From: Dipteronia dyeriana
Lineage: Eukaryota > Streptophyta > Magnoliopsida > Sapindales > Sapindaceae
Length of the DNA: 64,000 bases
Assembly (NCBI GenBank): GCA_032871835.1
Contig: CM065300.1
Location: 107,877,088 to 107,941,087, forward strand
Reading direction: 5' to 3'
Shown in pieces: positions 45,217 through 59,322 of the stretch; the first letter of the stretch is position 1; every line of letters starts with the position of its first letter. Under the pieces are notes generated by a model. The model saw only the letters and a program-made list of their open reading frames with translations, was not told where the DNA came from and made no database searches. Made by a program: the position numbers and the translations under genes.

Positions 45217-47678
45217 TGTTAGGATTATGCTCAATAGAAAGAGTGTAATATTGTAAGTAACAATCTTTTCATATGAATAAAGTGATTTCTAGTTTAACAA
45301 ATCTTATAGCATTTATAGTTTAATTATTATAATTGTCAAAGGTAAATAATCATAAGGTCAAAAGACTATGAGAAAAGAAGAATTGTTCATACATCTAGAT
45401 ATGTATGGGGTAGACACCATTCTTTAGTTAGTCTTGAATAATATTCACAACTTAAGATAGAAGGTTGGGCACATTTATCTCGTCAAAGTTGTAGATTCTT
45501 TTGCTAGAATTTGAGTGGGATCAATTGTGTTATGATGAGTCTAAAATCATCAAACTGTGGTGTCTTTGGACAAAAGAATCTAGTGCAGCGGGTGCATTGA
45601 ATATGATCAAAATGAAATACCTTATCTAGAACCGTCAATAGATAAAAGTTTTCATTTGAAGACAAATGGAGAGTCTATCTCGATCCTGAGATAAATGATG
45701 AACTTATGGTTGCAAGTGTTAACATTTGAGCTATCTATGAGTACGATTATATAGCATAGTCTATCCTCGATAGTTTGGGGGTATTCATTTGTTAATCGAT
45801 AGAGGACTTTATTTATAGATATGGACATCTTGGCTCCATTTATTGAATGAGAGTAGAATACCATCATATGAATGTTTTGAGGTATTGGATATTAAATCTT
45901 AACGTTAAGTTTTCAATAGTGTCTATTGAAACATGGCTTCTGGACAAGTCAAAATATCCAAGTTCAAAATATGGTCATATGAGTAAATATGGTAACTTTG
46001 AGAGCTATTGGCGATCTATGAGCTCTTGACGATTATTGGTATTCTTCATAAGGATACACTTTCTCCGATAAGGTTGTCTAGGGTACGAATGAGTAACATC
46101 AACTGATTCTATCTTTATTTAAGAGTTCAATTTTAGTTCTTTAGTGGAATGAACTAAAATTAAATAGATCGGACATAAGTGAATCTTTTGTTGATTGTGA
46201 TTGGGTTGTGTCTATTGGAGCTTAAATTTAGATAGCCCGCTAAGATCCCCAATCCACACGAACTTGCATGGATCACTTGATATATTCTACCGGACCAATC
46301 AAGGTCCATCTAGAATTGTAATAAGGCATGTGAACTTGTTTCTTTTTGTAAGAATAGGTCTAGTTCACATGTGGACTTTTTATTAAGGTCTAATAGATTT
46401 AATAAAATAACAAAAATAATATATGGCCATTACATATATGGTATGGGCGGCAAAGGCTATTAAGAATAGCTTAAATATATTATTTTTATTTTATTATTTA
46501 ATTAAATGGAAATTAATTAATTTGTTCATTAATTATTTATTTAATTAAAAGTCGAAATCTTTTTTCTTGTAGGAGATGGTCTCCTAAAACTATACTGTTG
46601 TTGGTAGTATAGTTAATGTTAAAGACTATATTTTATAAGTAGATAAATAAAAGGAATTATTTATCTAATCAAATTAGGAAGTCTTTAATATGGTTACAAA
46701 TACATTATTGAGTTGGATTAGGAGTCTTGGTGTAGGAAAGAATTCTTATTGGAAAAGGATTCTTGGTCACCAAGTAAAACTACTTAGTGGTAGAATTCTT
46801 CTTTGAAAAGGATTCATAACCACCAAGTTAATCTACCTAAGGATAGGATTCTTGTCCATCAAGTAATCCTTCTTAGGAAAGAATAAACTCTACTAATCTA
46901 AATCAAAGAGTAAAATCGGCCAACAACATATGGTAATAGGAGAAGTTAGATTTCCTTTTAGATAAGGACTCTTAACTACTAAATAAATCCACCTAAGGAA
47001 AGGACTCTTGACAACCAAGCAAATCCTTCTAAGGAAAGGATTTATCATCGTATATATATATGTGCAAGAGAATTTCGGTCATGACTAAGGCAACTAGAGG
47101 TGAATTTCGGCCAAGCTAATTTTCTAAGAGAAGAATTTGGTCATCATAGGAATTTTCAGGGAGAAAAATCTAGTTTTACTCTAGACAAAATTCGATCATC
47201 TCTAAGCATTAGTGTGGGAATTCGGCCAAGTAGAGAAAAAAGGGGAACGTTTTTGTATTCGATAGTATACTAATATCCTTTACATCAAAAGGGTTTTGTG
47301 TAAAACATCGAATCAAGGTTCACGCGAGTTTCAATCAAATTGATTGATAATTCACACGTAACCGGACGTTCTTGGAGGATATTTGTAACTAACAAAGAAA
47401 AGATTTTTGCTCTGTCACCATCCTCAGGAATATAATTTATAGAAAGGGAGCCCACACTCCTAGGTGATTCACGTTCGTGATTTGAGTGGAAGATCTTGAT
47501 GAATCAATTCGGCATTTTTTCAATCATCACGTGAAAAAGGTATGATACTTTTATATACATCAATTAATCTAGGGTTAAGGTTCTTGTTAATAAAAGGGAT
47601 TTTTTATTTATTTATACACAAACCTTAGTTTCATTTTTATCACGCTTCCGTTGCGTTTTCAACCCGTTTTTCCCTACA
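45217..47678 (+). repeat. Solo LTR of family R with perfect TSD
   Basis: TGTTAGGATTATGCTC at 45217 to TTTTCCCTACA at 47678, 2462 bp, flanked by ACTGA on both sides (45212-45216, 47679-47683). No internal region, so the element was reduced by LTR-LTR recombination. It is the cleanest reference copy of the R LTR here. Features: GGGCGGCAAAGGCTATT near 46444 and degenerate ~50-bp AAGGATTCTTG/CCAAGTAAATC repeats at 46740-47060. All frames inside are chance. Confidence 0.93.
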
Positions 47679-48240
47679 ACTGATACATGCCTGCCTTGCT
47701 CATCCATGATAAGAGGGGTCTTAGAAAGAGGAATTCTAGCAGAAAGAGGAGTTTTGTTAGGAGGAAGATTTCTAGTAGAAGGAGACCAACGAGGAGAGGC
47801 ATGAATAGAGCAAGTCAGGTCCTCAGACTGCATAATTTCTTCGTGGACCGATAAAGGGAATACGTAAACTACCAAAACAGAGGGGTTAGTATCTATGAAA
47901 TCAATAAAGGAGTATGACATAAACAGAGTAAGAAATTTTATCTACCTGGGGAAGTAAGGGAGATGCGGAGGTAATGGTCTACACTCCTAGCCTCAAAAGC
48001 ATCTGAGGTAGGATACTTCATGTTGACATACGATCGAGCCATGATGGCCTTCAAAATCTCCTCTGGCTCAGTAGAGAGTTTACATTTTTCCCATGTGGGC
48101 TTACTGCTGAATCGGGTGGAGACCTCGAACTCAGACCCTCCTACATAGAACAAGCATCCAAGTCACATCCAACGATGACCCATTCCTCATTCTAGGAAGC
48201 ATCCTTCTTAGTGGCCACTAGTACTGACAAGTACTTTTTT
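47679..48240 (-). pseudogene. Pseudogene P, part 1 (upstream exons)
   Basis: Reverse strand. An exon-like frame from about 48137 to 47940 (GGSEFEVSTRFSSKPTWEKC, then DAFEARSVDHYLRISLTSP) starts after a TTGTTCTATGTAG acceptor-like site. A GTAGAT donor-like site and a short intron ending in TTTCATAG (about 47939-47889) follow. A second exon (SVLVVYVFPLSVHEEIMQ...) then runs up to the solo LTR insertion. It continues in part 2. Splicing and family are inferred; I do not recognise the protein. Confidence 0.5.
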
Positions 48241-49205
48241 GTCGTTAGAAATCATACTTCTAAAAAAAATTATAAGGAAACACAATAATGCCTCAAAAGC
48301 TTATAAAACTAGTACAATAGCAAGTCGGGTGTCGTCCATAGGGAAAGGGAAATTAATATGGCTAAAACAAGTTAACTAATATTAAACTAAAATAAAACAT
48401 AAAAACTAAAGGCTTGATGGTTGGGATTTTTGAAAAGTTAATAGTTAAACTTCAACTACAATTATGTTAATTAACCTAACATGCATTTAGTGTTACAGAG
48501 AAATGTGTGTTAAAATATGATGGTTAAGACTAGGGAGTTGATGGATCCACAAGCAAACTATGGGTGTATTTGTAATTAACATGAATGTACAATGATCAAA
48601 TGTTAGAAGGTATAGAATTGGTTGTATATCTCTTATGGGTTTCCAATCACCCACAAATGATTGTTCATGAATGCACATCTATCAAAATAAGGGACTTATC
48701 TCTTTATAAATTCACCAACCCAGAGGGCATAAAATCTAGCAACCAACCTAGAGGGTATAGAATAGGTAAACCATTTGAGATTAGATAGAGATTGAGATTA
48801 ATATGTCCGAACTTCACTTGAGGAGGTTACTCTTGTTCAATCCTTCTGTTGAAATGAGCTTAAGAGAATTGAATATTGGGTTTACCCAATTCTCTACTCA
48901 AATAATTTTTCAAACAATTTGTAAAGAAAAGATGGTACAGTCTAAGACAAACTATTCTTGAAATCATTTAAAATAAAAAAATTTAGCAACCCATGAAAGG
49001 GTTGAGAAAAAAGAAAAGAAAAGAGATATAGAGAGCACGAGAGATTAAGTGTTTAATTATTACAATATAGTGAATTTTTTCCCGCCATCATCGGCAACCG
49101 TGGATGTTTCCCCACATTAGGGTTTTACCACGTAAAATCTTCAAGTTTTCTTTAATTCCTTAGTAATTTATAATTTGCAATTGAGTGATCTCACATATAT
49201 ATACA
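48241..49205. repeat. Unassigned LTR-like debris at the end of the duplication unit
   Basis: AT-rich, no supported gene. A GTCGGGTGTCGTCCATAGGG word near 48333 resembles reverse Ty3 LTR text. At 49099-49132 a CGTGG...CCACG hairpin followed by GTAAAATC marks the R/U5 part of a plus-strand LTR. It ends in ACATATATATAC at the copy 2 junction. Confidence 0.4.
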
Positions 49206-49446
49206 GAATCACGAGCAGAGAGAAGAAAAGAGAGATCGAGTGGTGTAATTCTTTATCTCTGCAGTGAATTTTAGCTCGGTTTTTTATTCAATCACTCGTG
49301 GACGTTTCTCCGGTCATCAGAGTTTTACCACGTAAACTCGTGTCAAACTAGCTTTAGATTGCATTCCCTTTCTCTTTCTCCTTGACAGGTCACAACACAA
49401 TCCAATCTTGTAAACTTTCTTACCCACCGAGAAATCGACGTCAACA
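49206..49446 (+). repeat. T LTR tail (copy 2)
   Basis: Matches 24490-24730, including the hairpin near 49297-49332 and the CGACGTCAACA end. The first 620 bp or so of this LTR are absent, which locates the duplication breakpoint inside it. Confidence 0.88.
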
Positions 49447-50856
49447 ACTTTCTCCATTATGATTGTCTAGGGTATGAATGAGCAATTTTAAGTTATTCTA
49501 TCTTTATTTAAGAGTTCAATTTTAATTCTTTAATGGAATGAACTAAAATTAATAGATCGGACCTAACTGAATCATTTGTTGATTGTGATTAGGTTATGTC
49601 TATTAAAGCTTAAATTTAGATAGCCCGCCAAGATCCTCATTTCACACGAACTTGCATGGATCACTAGATATATTCTACCGGACCAATTTATGGGTCCATT
49701 TAGAATTGTATTAAGGCATGTGGACTTGTTTCTTTTTGTAGGAATGGGTCTAGTGCACATGTGGACCTTTTATTAAAGACTAATGGATTTAATATATAAG
49801 ATAAATAATATATATGCCCATTTGTGGTCTTAGGCGGCAAGGCTATATATATTAGCTTAATATATTGTTTTTCATTTTATTATTTAATTATATGGAAATT
49901 AATTAAGTATTTATTTAATTAAAGGTCAAAATCTTTCTCCTAGTAGGAGACGGTCTCCTAGAGTCATATTATTGTTGGTAATATGATAAGTATCAAATAC
50001 TATATTTGATAAGTAGATAAATAATAGGAATTTATATTTCTAGTCAAATTAGGAAGTATTTGATTTATATTAGGACTCTAATTGACAATTGGGCAAATTA
50101 TGAAGTTTTTGATTGAGTAATAATTTAATTTATATTCAACATTTTGTTATTGAATAAATACACTATTTGAGTTGGATTAGGAGTCTTGTTGTGTAAAAGA
50201 AATCCTATTTTTAAGAGGATTGAATCCAAATTTCGATAGGAGTCTTGGTGAAGTAGAAATCCTTTTTCTAGGAGGATTTTCGGCCACCTATATCTACTCC
50301 TATATAGAATTTTGACCAAGACCAAATTTTTGGTGTGAGAAGTTGTTTTTTATTTGTTTTTTATTGTTATATAAAAAAAACTTCGTCCAACTCATTGTGT
50401 GAAGAATTCGGCCAAGATTAGAGAAAAGAAGGAACGTTTTTGTTTTCCATAGTAAACTAGTATCCTTTCCATCAAACGGGTTTTGTGTAGAACATCAAAT
50501 CAAGGTTCATGCGAGTTTCAATCAAATTGATTGATAATTCACAAGTTACCGGACGTTCTTAGTTTTTCTTTTGGAAGATTATTGTGACTAACAAAAAAGA
50601 AGATTTTGTTTGTTTCCATCCTCAAGTATACAATTTAAAGAAAGGGAGCCCATACTCCTTGGTGATTCACATTCATGATTGGAATGGAAGATCTTGCAGA
50701 TTCGATTCGACGATAGTTCAATCGTAAAAAAAAAAAAGGTACGACACTTTTAATATACATCAATTAATATAGGGTTAAGGTTCTTTCTTTTAAATGGAAA
50801 TTTTTTAAATATATCAAACCCAAATTTCACGCTTTCGTTGTGCGATTTTCCCTACA
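49447..50856 (+). repeat. R-family LTR, 3' portion (copy 2)
   Basis: Matches 24731-26080. It retains a 60-bp stretch between two AGGAGTCTTG words (near 50180 and 50240) that copy 1 lost. Confidence 0.88.
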
Positions 50857-51529
50857 CATAACGCCCTTAGGTTAAGTGTGGACCGTTGTAACTTGCACTC
50901 TACATTATGACAATGGTCGCACAACACTCCAACATCATAAGCACACCGGTGTGGGACCGCTGCACTTTTCCAGTGTGACGCTTCCCCAATGCTTTTCCAC
51001 TTTCATAGCGTTGTGACCCTCCACAACGGTCCCACAATGGTAGTTGCTTATTTTTATTGGATTTCCACTCTGAATTAGTCCACAATTGTCCAAGAACTTC
51101 CCAAATCAAATCCTAAAAGACTCTAAAAAATCAAGACATATTTGAAAAATTCCCTAAACTCGAATTTGGAATTAATCACAAAGAAGAACTCCAAGTTAGG
51201 AAAGAATTTTATTCCTTAGTTAATTCTATTTTCCTGATTGATGTGTTTTCTACAACAAAGCAAATCGAGAATCTACAAGGAGCAGTCACCTATAAATACC
51301 AAGAGTTTCTTCAAGGGAAGGGGTCAGAGATTCATTATTGATGTTTAAAGTTAAAGATCTTTCATAGTTTTTATTTTCTCCCTTCTTCTTCTTTTCTTTA
51401 TTTTCAATTTTTTATTTGCATTCATAGTTATGATGTGTAGCTAAACTCTTCATAGCTAGGGCTAACTTGCAGCCCTTGACATGATTTTGATTTCATAGAC
51501 ATATTGCCTTAATGGAGGTGGTAGCCGGG
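50857..51529 (+). repeat. Athila-like LTR part (copy 2)
   Basis: Matches 26081-26753, with TATAAATA at 51291-51298. Non-coding. Confidence 0.55.
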
Positions 51530-53446
51530 GTTCTCTTTTTCGCTTTTCTCCTTGGCCGAATTCCACACCCTTTATCTATGAGTTGATCGAATTTTGTCTA
51601 GAGCAAAAACTATTTTTTTCTCCGTCAAAATTCTCTCATGCTATGCCAAATTCTCTCTTGAAAATTACCTAGCATCACCGAAATTTTCATCATAGAACTC
51701 TTAGGGCTGGCCGAAAATCACACACATACATATAGGATCATAAATCCTTTCCTATGAAGGATTTACTTGGTTTACAAGAATCCTTTCCTTAGGTGGATTT
51801 ATTTGGTAGTTAAGAATCCTTATCTAAAAGAAATTCTATCCTTTTGTATATATATATGGGCTGACCGAATTTTATAGGATATAGATTAGGATCACAAATC
51901 CTTTCCTAAGAATGATTTACTTGGTAGTTAAGAATCATTTCCTTAGGTAGATTTAATTGGTGGTTAAGAATCCTTTTCAAAAAGGAATTCGATCCTCCAC
52001 CAAGACTCATAATCCAACTCAATAGTGTATTTGTAACCATATTAAAGACTTCCTAATTTGATTAGATAAATAATTCCTTTTATTTATCTACATTTCAAAT
52101 ATAGTCTTTAATATTAATTATACTACCAACAATAGTATAATTTTATGAGACCAACTCCTACTAGGTAAAAGATTTTGACTTTTAATTAAATAATTAATTA
52201 ATCAACAAATTAATTAATTTCTATTAAATTAAATAATAAACAAAAATAATATAATTAAGCTATTCTCAATAGCCTTGCCGCCCAACACATGTATATGGGC
52301 CATATATTTTTTTTACTATTTTAATAAATCCATTGGACATTTTATAAAAAGTCCACATGTGAACTAGATCCATTCTTACAAAAAGAAACAAGTTCATATG
52401 CCTTAATATAATTCTAGATAAACCCCTAAATTGGTCCGGTAGAATATATCAAGTGATCCATGCAAGTTCGTGTGGATTGAGGATCTTGGCAGGCTATCTA
52501 AATTTAAGCTCCAATAGACACAACCCAATTACAATCAACAAATGATTCACTTAGGTCTGATCTATTAAATTTTACTTCATTCAACTAAAAAACTAAAATT
52601 GAACTCTTAAATAAAGATAGAATAAGTTGATGTTACTCACTCATACCCTAGACAACCTTATTGGAGAAAGTGTATCCTCGTGAAGAATAACAATAATCGC
52701 CAAGAGCTCATAGACCGCCTATAGCTCTCCAAGTTACCATATTTACTTATATGACCATATTTTAAACTTGGATATTTTGACTTGTCCAGAAGCCATGCTT
52801 CAATAGACACCATTGAAAACTTAAAGTTAAGATTTAATATCTAATACCTCAAAACATCCATATGATGGTATTCTATGGATGAATTCAATGGAGCCACGAT
52901 GTCCATATCTATAAATGAAGTCCTCTATCGATTAACAAATGAATACCACCAAACTATCAAGGATAGACTATGCTATATAATCGTACTCATTTATAGCTTA
53001 AATGATAACACATGCAACCATAAGCCCATCATTTATCTCAGGATTGAGATAGACTCTCCGATTGTCTTCAAATGAAAATTTTTATCCATTGACGATTCTA
53101 GATAAAGTATTTCATTTTGATCATATTCAATGCACCTGGTGCACTAGATTCTTTTGCCCAAAGACACCACACCTTGATGATTTTAGACTCATCATAACAC
53201 ATTTGATCCCACTCAAATGCTAGCAAAAGAATCTACAACTTTGAGAAGATAATGGTGTCTAACCTTTTATCTTAAGTTGTGAATATTATTCAAGACTAAC
53301 TAAAGAATTGTATCTACCTCATACATATCTATATCTATGAACAATTCTTCTTTTCTCATAGTCTTTTGAACTTATAATCATTTACTTTTGACAATTATAA
53401 TAATTAAACTATAAATGCTATAAGATTTGTTAAACTAGAAATCACT
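51530..53446 (-). repeat. 3' LTR of D, truncated (copy 2)
   Basis: Same end points relative to the LTR as in copy 1, so both truncations predate the duplication. Confidence 0.82.
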
Positions 53447-53744
53447 GTCTAGAGACATCATAATATCGGCAGCAGTCTCCATTCCTTCATGTTGCTGTTT
53501 ACAACACGTTGGAAATGATGGCCATAATGTGCCATACATTAAGCCATATCATCTAAAGACTTCCACTACTGATACTCATCTCTTTGTTCCTGAGTAGATT
53601 CAATAGTTTGGTGGTTAAGGAATATAAAGAATGAACTTATACTTTTCAATTTGCAACAACAACCCAATATTCCTTTTCCATGTGACATAATTATCATCAG
53701 TTAAAGTAGTATCTTTTTAGGATATTGATTAGGGATGGGGTCAT
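53447..53744 (-). pseudogene. gag start of D (copy 2)
   Basis: Matches 28671-28968, with the start codon complement at 53744-53742. Frame breaks are shared with copy 1, so this remnant was already dead before duplication. Confidence 0.7.
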
Positions 53745-55105
53745 GATTTCTTTTTAAAAACAAAAATTATATAAGTAGACAATCATGATATAGCACTTTT
53801 GACTAATTATTTTGAATTAAATAATTCAATCGTAAAAATTCAACGGTGATCCAACACCCATAAATGTCACGCCTCCTTTAGGAGTTTGCAATATTTACAA
53901 GTTGGACTAGGTCCCACCTAATTGTTAACATAACAACCAACGTTTCCAATTTTAGCCTTGCAATTTTATTAACAAGAACTCTTGGGAGGATATTAATAAA
54001 AGTACATTGATTGTGTTACCAAGTTATCGACCTTCAATATAATCCCTCACGAATATCCCTCCTTTGGAAATAGATATCGTTTGGGCTCATTGTCTAGTCT
54101 ATCCTTGTAAGGAAGTATCTTGCTAAATTCCATTCATGAATACCTCTTGGGAGGTTATTCACGGAACATAAAGCTCAACTAAACTTGGAGGCCGTAGGTG
54201 TTCCAAAGCACCTTTTCCCACTCAATTGGTTAAGCGTGTGATCGAATTCCAAAGAATGATTTACCAAGGTATCTGGATGCCAATTTAGATACTTAAACCA
54301 TTCAATGCATGTTCATACCAAAAGAGATATATGAGTGGCACTCGTATTCTATATGACATGTTATCAAACAATGACAAACATTGTAATATTTACGAAAATA
54401 TAAATAGCTATAATTTTGGTCCATCCTAGAAAAACAAGTAAATTACATATATCTTGGAATACAAGAACTTCTTTATTGGCAAACAAGTCTTCACGCGACC
54501 TTCGTCGTTCGGACTCCCTCGGTTACCTCCCACGAACGTGCGCACCCTTCTCCCTTACCCATGGGCGTGCACATACCACAATCCCATAAAGGGCTGCCAT
54601 GCACAGCCCACGGCTACCAAAGGGTTGCCGTGCGCAGCCCATGCCACAAAAAACATGGATGTGCGCTCTTCGCATGCACGTTCGTTGTTACAGCTCGCAC
54701 GGTCTCAAACTTGTTCCGGTTGCTCTTAATTCTTCAAACCTTCGAGTCTTCGAAACTTGAATGTATTACAGAAGAATTTAAATAATAAAATTCTGCAGTT
54801 TTTTTTTTATTATTATTCCAACAACAAAAAAACTTAGCAACTACCACGAAGGAAATTCTGGCGATGATAGACCACCCTTCTTGTTACAATCCCAAAAAAA
54901 ATTACATTAAAATTCTAGGACCAAAATTGAGCAATAACAAACCACATATAAAACATATATATATCCATACATTCCAATGTAAATATATGTGTGAATACCT
55001 AGAGTGTCATCTCTTTCTAAAACATGCATATAAACAATAAAAAGAAAAATATTCATGAACACATACATCAGTTAATCAAGGGTACAACCAGGCTTAGATA
55101 CCAAT
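53745..55105 (-). other. 5' leader and PBS of D (copy 2)
   Basis: Matches 28969-30329, including the GC-rich tract (about 54492-54740). No gene. Confidence 0.6.
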
Positions 55106-57286
55106 TGTAGGGAAAAAACGATTCAAAATGCAATGGAAGCGTGAGAAAATGAAAATTAGGGTCTGGTATAAATAAATTTTTTTCTTTTTTATTCAATGAG
55201 AAAATTAACCCCAGATTAATTGTCGTATATAAAAGTATAGTACATTTTTCTCATGACGATTGAACAAGCACTGAATTGATTCCACAAGATCTTCCAATCC
55301 AATCACGAACGTTAATCACCTAGGAGTGTGGGCTCCCTTTATTTAAATTGTATACCTAAGGATGGAAACAAACAAAATCTATTTCTTTGTTAGTTACAAA
55401 TATCCTCCAAGAGAAAATTCAATAAACGTCCAGCCACTTGTGAATTATCAATCAATTTGATTGAAACTCGCGTGAACCTTGATTCGATGTTGTACACAAA
55501 ACACTTTTGATGCAAAGGTACTAGTGTACTATCGAAAACAAAAATGTTCTCTTTTTCTCTTTTCTCCTTGGCCGAATTCCACACTCTTTATCTATGAATT
55601 TATTGAATTTTTTCTAGAGCAAAAACTAAAATTTTCTCTCTCAAAATTCTCTCTTGCTATGCCAAATTCTCTCTTGAAAATTACCTAGCATGGCCGAAAT
55701 TTTCAACATTGAATTCTTAGGGCTGGCCGGAAATCACACACATACATATATAGGATCATAAATCCTTTCCTAAGAAGGATTTACTTGGTTGGCAATAATC
55801 CTTTCATTAGGTGGATTTATTTGGTAGTTAAGAATCCTTATCTAAAAGGAATTCTATCCTTTTGAATATATATATGGGCTTGCCGAATTTTATAGGATAT
55901 AGATTAGGATCACAAATCCTTTCCTAAGAAGGATTTACTTGGTAGTTAAGAACCCTTTCCTTAGGTAGATTTACTTGGTAGTTAAGAATCCTTTTCAAAA
56001 GGAAATTCTATCCTCAACCAAGACTCCTAATCCAAATCAATAGTTTATTTGTAACCATATTAAAGACTTCCTAATTTGATTAGATAAATAATTCATTTTA
56101 TTTATCTACTTATAAAATATATTCTTTAATATTAATTATACTACCAACAATAGTATAATTTTATGAGACAAACTCCTACTAGGTAAAAGATTTTGACTTT
56201 ATACTAAGTAATTAATTAATCAACAAATTAATTAATTTCCATTTAATTAAATAATAAATAAAAATAATGTAATTAAGCTATTCTCAATAGCCTTGCCGCC
56301 CAACACATGTATATGGGCCATATATTATTTTTCTTATTTCATTAAATCCATTGGACATTTTATAAAAAGTCTACATGTGAACTAGACCTATTCTTACAAA
56401 AAGAAACAAGTTCACATGTCTTAATACCCCTAAATTGTTCCGGTAGAATATATCAAGTGATCCATGCAAGTTCGTGTGGATTGGGGATCTTGGTGGGCTA
56501 TCTAAATTTAAGCTCCAATAGACAAAACCCAATTACAATCAACAAATGATTCACTTAGGTCCGATCTATTTAATTTTAGTTCATTCCACTAAAGAACTAA
56601 AATTGAACTCTTAAATAAAGATAGAATAAGTTGATGTTACTCACTCATACCCTAGACAACCTTATTGGAGAAAGTGTATCCTCGTGAAGAATACCAGTAA
56701 TCGCCAAGAGCTTATAGAATACCACCAAACAGTCGAGGATAGACTATGCTATATAATCGTACTCATTGATAGCTCAAATGATAACACTTGCAACCATAAG
56801 TCCATCATTTATCTCAGGATTGAGATATTCTCTCTGATTGTCTTCAAATGAAAACTTTTATCCATTGACGGTTCTAGATAAAGTATTTCATTTTGATCAT
56901 ATTCAATGCACCTAGTGCACTAGATTCTTTTGCCCAAAAACACCACACTTTGATGATTTTAGACTCATCATAACACATTTGATCCCACTCAAATGCTAAC
57001 AAAAGAATCTACAACTTTGACAAGATAAAGGCGCCCAACCTTTTATCTTAAGTTGTGAATATTATTCAAGACTAACTAAATAATTGTGTCTACCTCATAC
57101 ATATCTATATGTATGAACAATTCTTCTTTTCTTATAGTCTTTTGAACATATGATTATTTACTTTTGACAGTTATAATAGTTAAACTATAAATGCTATAAT
57201 ATTTTTTAAACTAGAAATCACTTTATTCATATGAAAAGATTGTTAATTACAATATTACACTCTTGCTATCGAGCATAATCCTAACA
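55106..57286 (-). repeat. 5' LTR of D, full length (copy 2)
   Basis: From TGTAGGGAAAAAACG to ATAATCCTAACA. Contains the whole segment missing in copy 1, bounded by AGGATT at about 55936 and 56817. Confidence 0.88.
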
Positions 57287-58725
57287 TCAATGACTACTCA
57301 ACTCGTGCCCACATCATGGGATAGAAGAACATTACCTCATTGAATACTTCTATAAAGGATCGCTTGACTCTGAGAGGATCATGGTTGATGCTACAAATGG
57401 AGGTGGATTGATCAAAAAGAATGCATTGGAGGCTAATGAGATAATTGAGAGGCTTTAAAGAATTCTCAACAATTCAACTACTGAAGAACCCCTTCGAAGA
57501 AAGTTGTAATTTATGAGGGGAACACAAATGATTATGGACCCAAATCGCCCAATTGACAAAGTTAGTCCAAAAATTGATCCCGAATTATCAAGTGTGTGCG
57601 ATATGCGTGAATCCGGGACACTTTTCGAAGACATGCCCAAGTCTAGACGGTAACGGGGAGGAGATGGCAAATTATATGCAATAACAGAAGCAAAGGAATG
57701 ATCCATTCTCCGACACATATAATCCGAGTTGGCGACAAAATCCAAACTTTGGATGGAAGAACACTCAAAATGCTTTAATGCCACCACCAACTTAAAATCA
57801 ATTTGCACCTCAACAACCTCCAAGACAAGGTAAGTCCCTTAATGAACTCATGGAATCTTTAGCACTAGGTACTCAATATTTTGTATAGGAAACAAGGCAA
57901 TCTATCAAGAACATAGAGAACCAAATTGGGCATATAACATCCTCGCTGAGTCAAAGAAACCAAGGTAGACTTCCAAGCCAAGTGAATTAAGAATATGCAA
58001 AGGCAATCACTCTTCGAAGTGGCAAGGAAGAGGGATAAGGAAAAAAAGATATGGAAGTAGATATAGAGGCCAATGAAAAACAAGAGGAAGTACTTGAAAA
58101 AAATCAACAACTGAAGAATAAGGATACGGTGGTTGAGGAACCAAGTGTTGAAATCTTAACACAAGTACTATATCCGGGGAGAATTATAAAGGGAAAGAGG
58201 AGCAAAACATAAAAGACATCGTTGATACTTTTCAGAAAGTACAAATCAACATTCCTTTGATGGATGCTATTGAACAAATTCCAAGGGCAAAGTATCTTGA
58301 GGAATTATGCACAAACAAGAGAACATTCAAGGAGAATGAGACAGTGGCTCTAAATAAGGATGTCTCTATTGTGCTCTTGCACAAGCTACCTCAAAAACTC
58401 AAGGATCTAGGGAGTTTCACGATTTTATGCATCATCGGAACCCAAAGGTTTAAAGGCTTTACTTGATTTAGGTTCTTCTATTAATTTATTGCCTTATTTT
58501 ATGTTTGAATCTTTGAAGATTGGTGAACTCAATGAGACCTCTACAAGTATCCAACTTGCTGATCGATCCATTCAATACCAAGAGGAATGCTATAAGACGT
58601 ACTACTCAAGGTCATTGAATTAATATTTCCAAGATGCTCCCACTCCCGAAAGAGATCTTCCTTTGATCCTTGGAAGGCCATTCTTGAGGACGACAAGGAC
58701 AATGATCGACGTTCATGAAGGAACA
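57287..58725 (+). pseudogene. Athila-like gag end and protease (copy 2)
   Basis: Matches 31629-33066. The CCHC knuckle is near 57593-57634 (here with Ile for one Val) and the protease text LLDLGSSINLLPY near 58460. Most stops are shared with copy 1, and a one-base difference near 57539 changes one local frame. No RT. Confidence 0.83.
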
Positions 58726-59322
58726 CCTACATGATGAATTCAATTTCCCTATAAAAATTGCTTATCTTTTCTTAGGTTCCTTAGATTGATTTTCTTAGGA
58801 CTATGAGTTTAGGTTTTATTTTGCAAGAATGCAAGTCGGACACCATACAAATCTATCCTTGGTGGCAACATATAATTGAAATAAGACTCGATTGCGGGAA
58901 GTTATTTTGTAAACTGCCTAGAATAGATACCATGTTTTAGGGTTTATGTGATGTTCATATTCTCTTCGTTCTTAATGAATTGTAATTATTAAATCTAAGT
59001 AGACACCATGATGTGTTGTAATTTGGGATATAAGTATTTAGCGAAACACTATAAAATTTAAGTGCCAACTAAGAGAGAATCACATGGCTCGAGTGAGACA
59101 CCATTACCTTATAGTGAATCCTCAAATGTTTGCGTGAGTTGTGTTTTATTTAAGTTGTCTTAGAGTCGTTGATTGTCTTAATTTAGTGACTTTGAAATCT
59201 TAACTTCCGTAAGTAATTCATTCCTCATGAGAATGACTCTTGCTTGCCTATTGTACTGTCTTTTACAATTTATGCACTTGCAAGGTTTGATAATATTTTT
59301 GTTTGTTATTTTGTAACCAACA
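58726..59322 (+). repeat. H LTR end (copy 2)
   Basis: Matches 33067-33666 and ends TTTGTAACCAACA. Non-coding. Confidence 0.55.

Larger units (their letters stand above)
24490..49205 (+). repeat. Tandem duplication, copy 1 (~24.7 kb unit)
   Basis: From AATCACGAGC at 24491 the sequence recurs at 49207 with a constant offset of 24716, and copy 2 starts exactly where this unit would end, so the arrangement is tandem and direct. Offsets step to 24776, then about 25657, then 25646 through small indels and three deletions in copy 1. Nested features are listed separately. Confidence 0.9.
51530..57286 (-). mobile_element. Element D (copy 2)
   Basis: Same internally deleted R element as 26754-31628: 3' LTR 51530-53446, internal 53447-55105, 5' LTR 55106-57286. 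The 5' LTR is complete here (2181 bp), so the 882-bp loss in copy 1 happened after duplication. The PBS on the minus strand is near 55092-55104. Confidence 0.85.
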
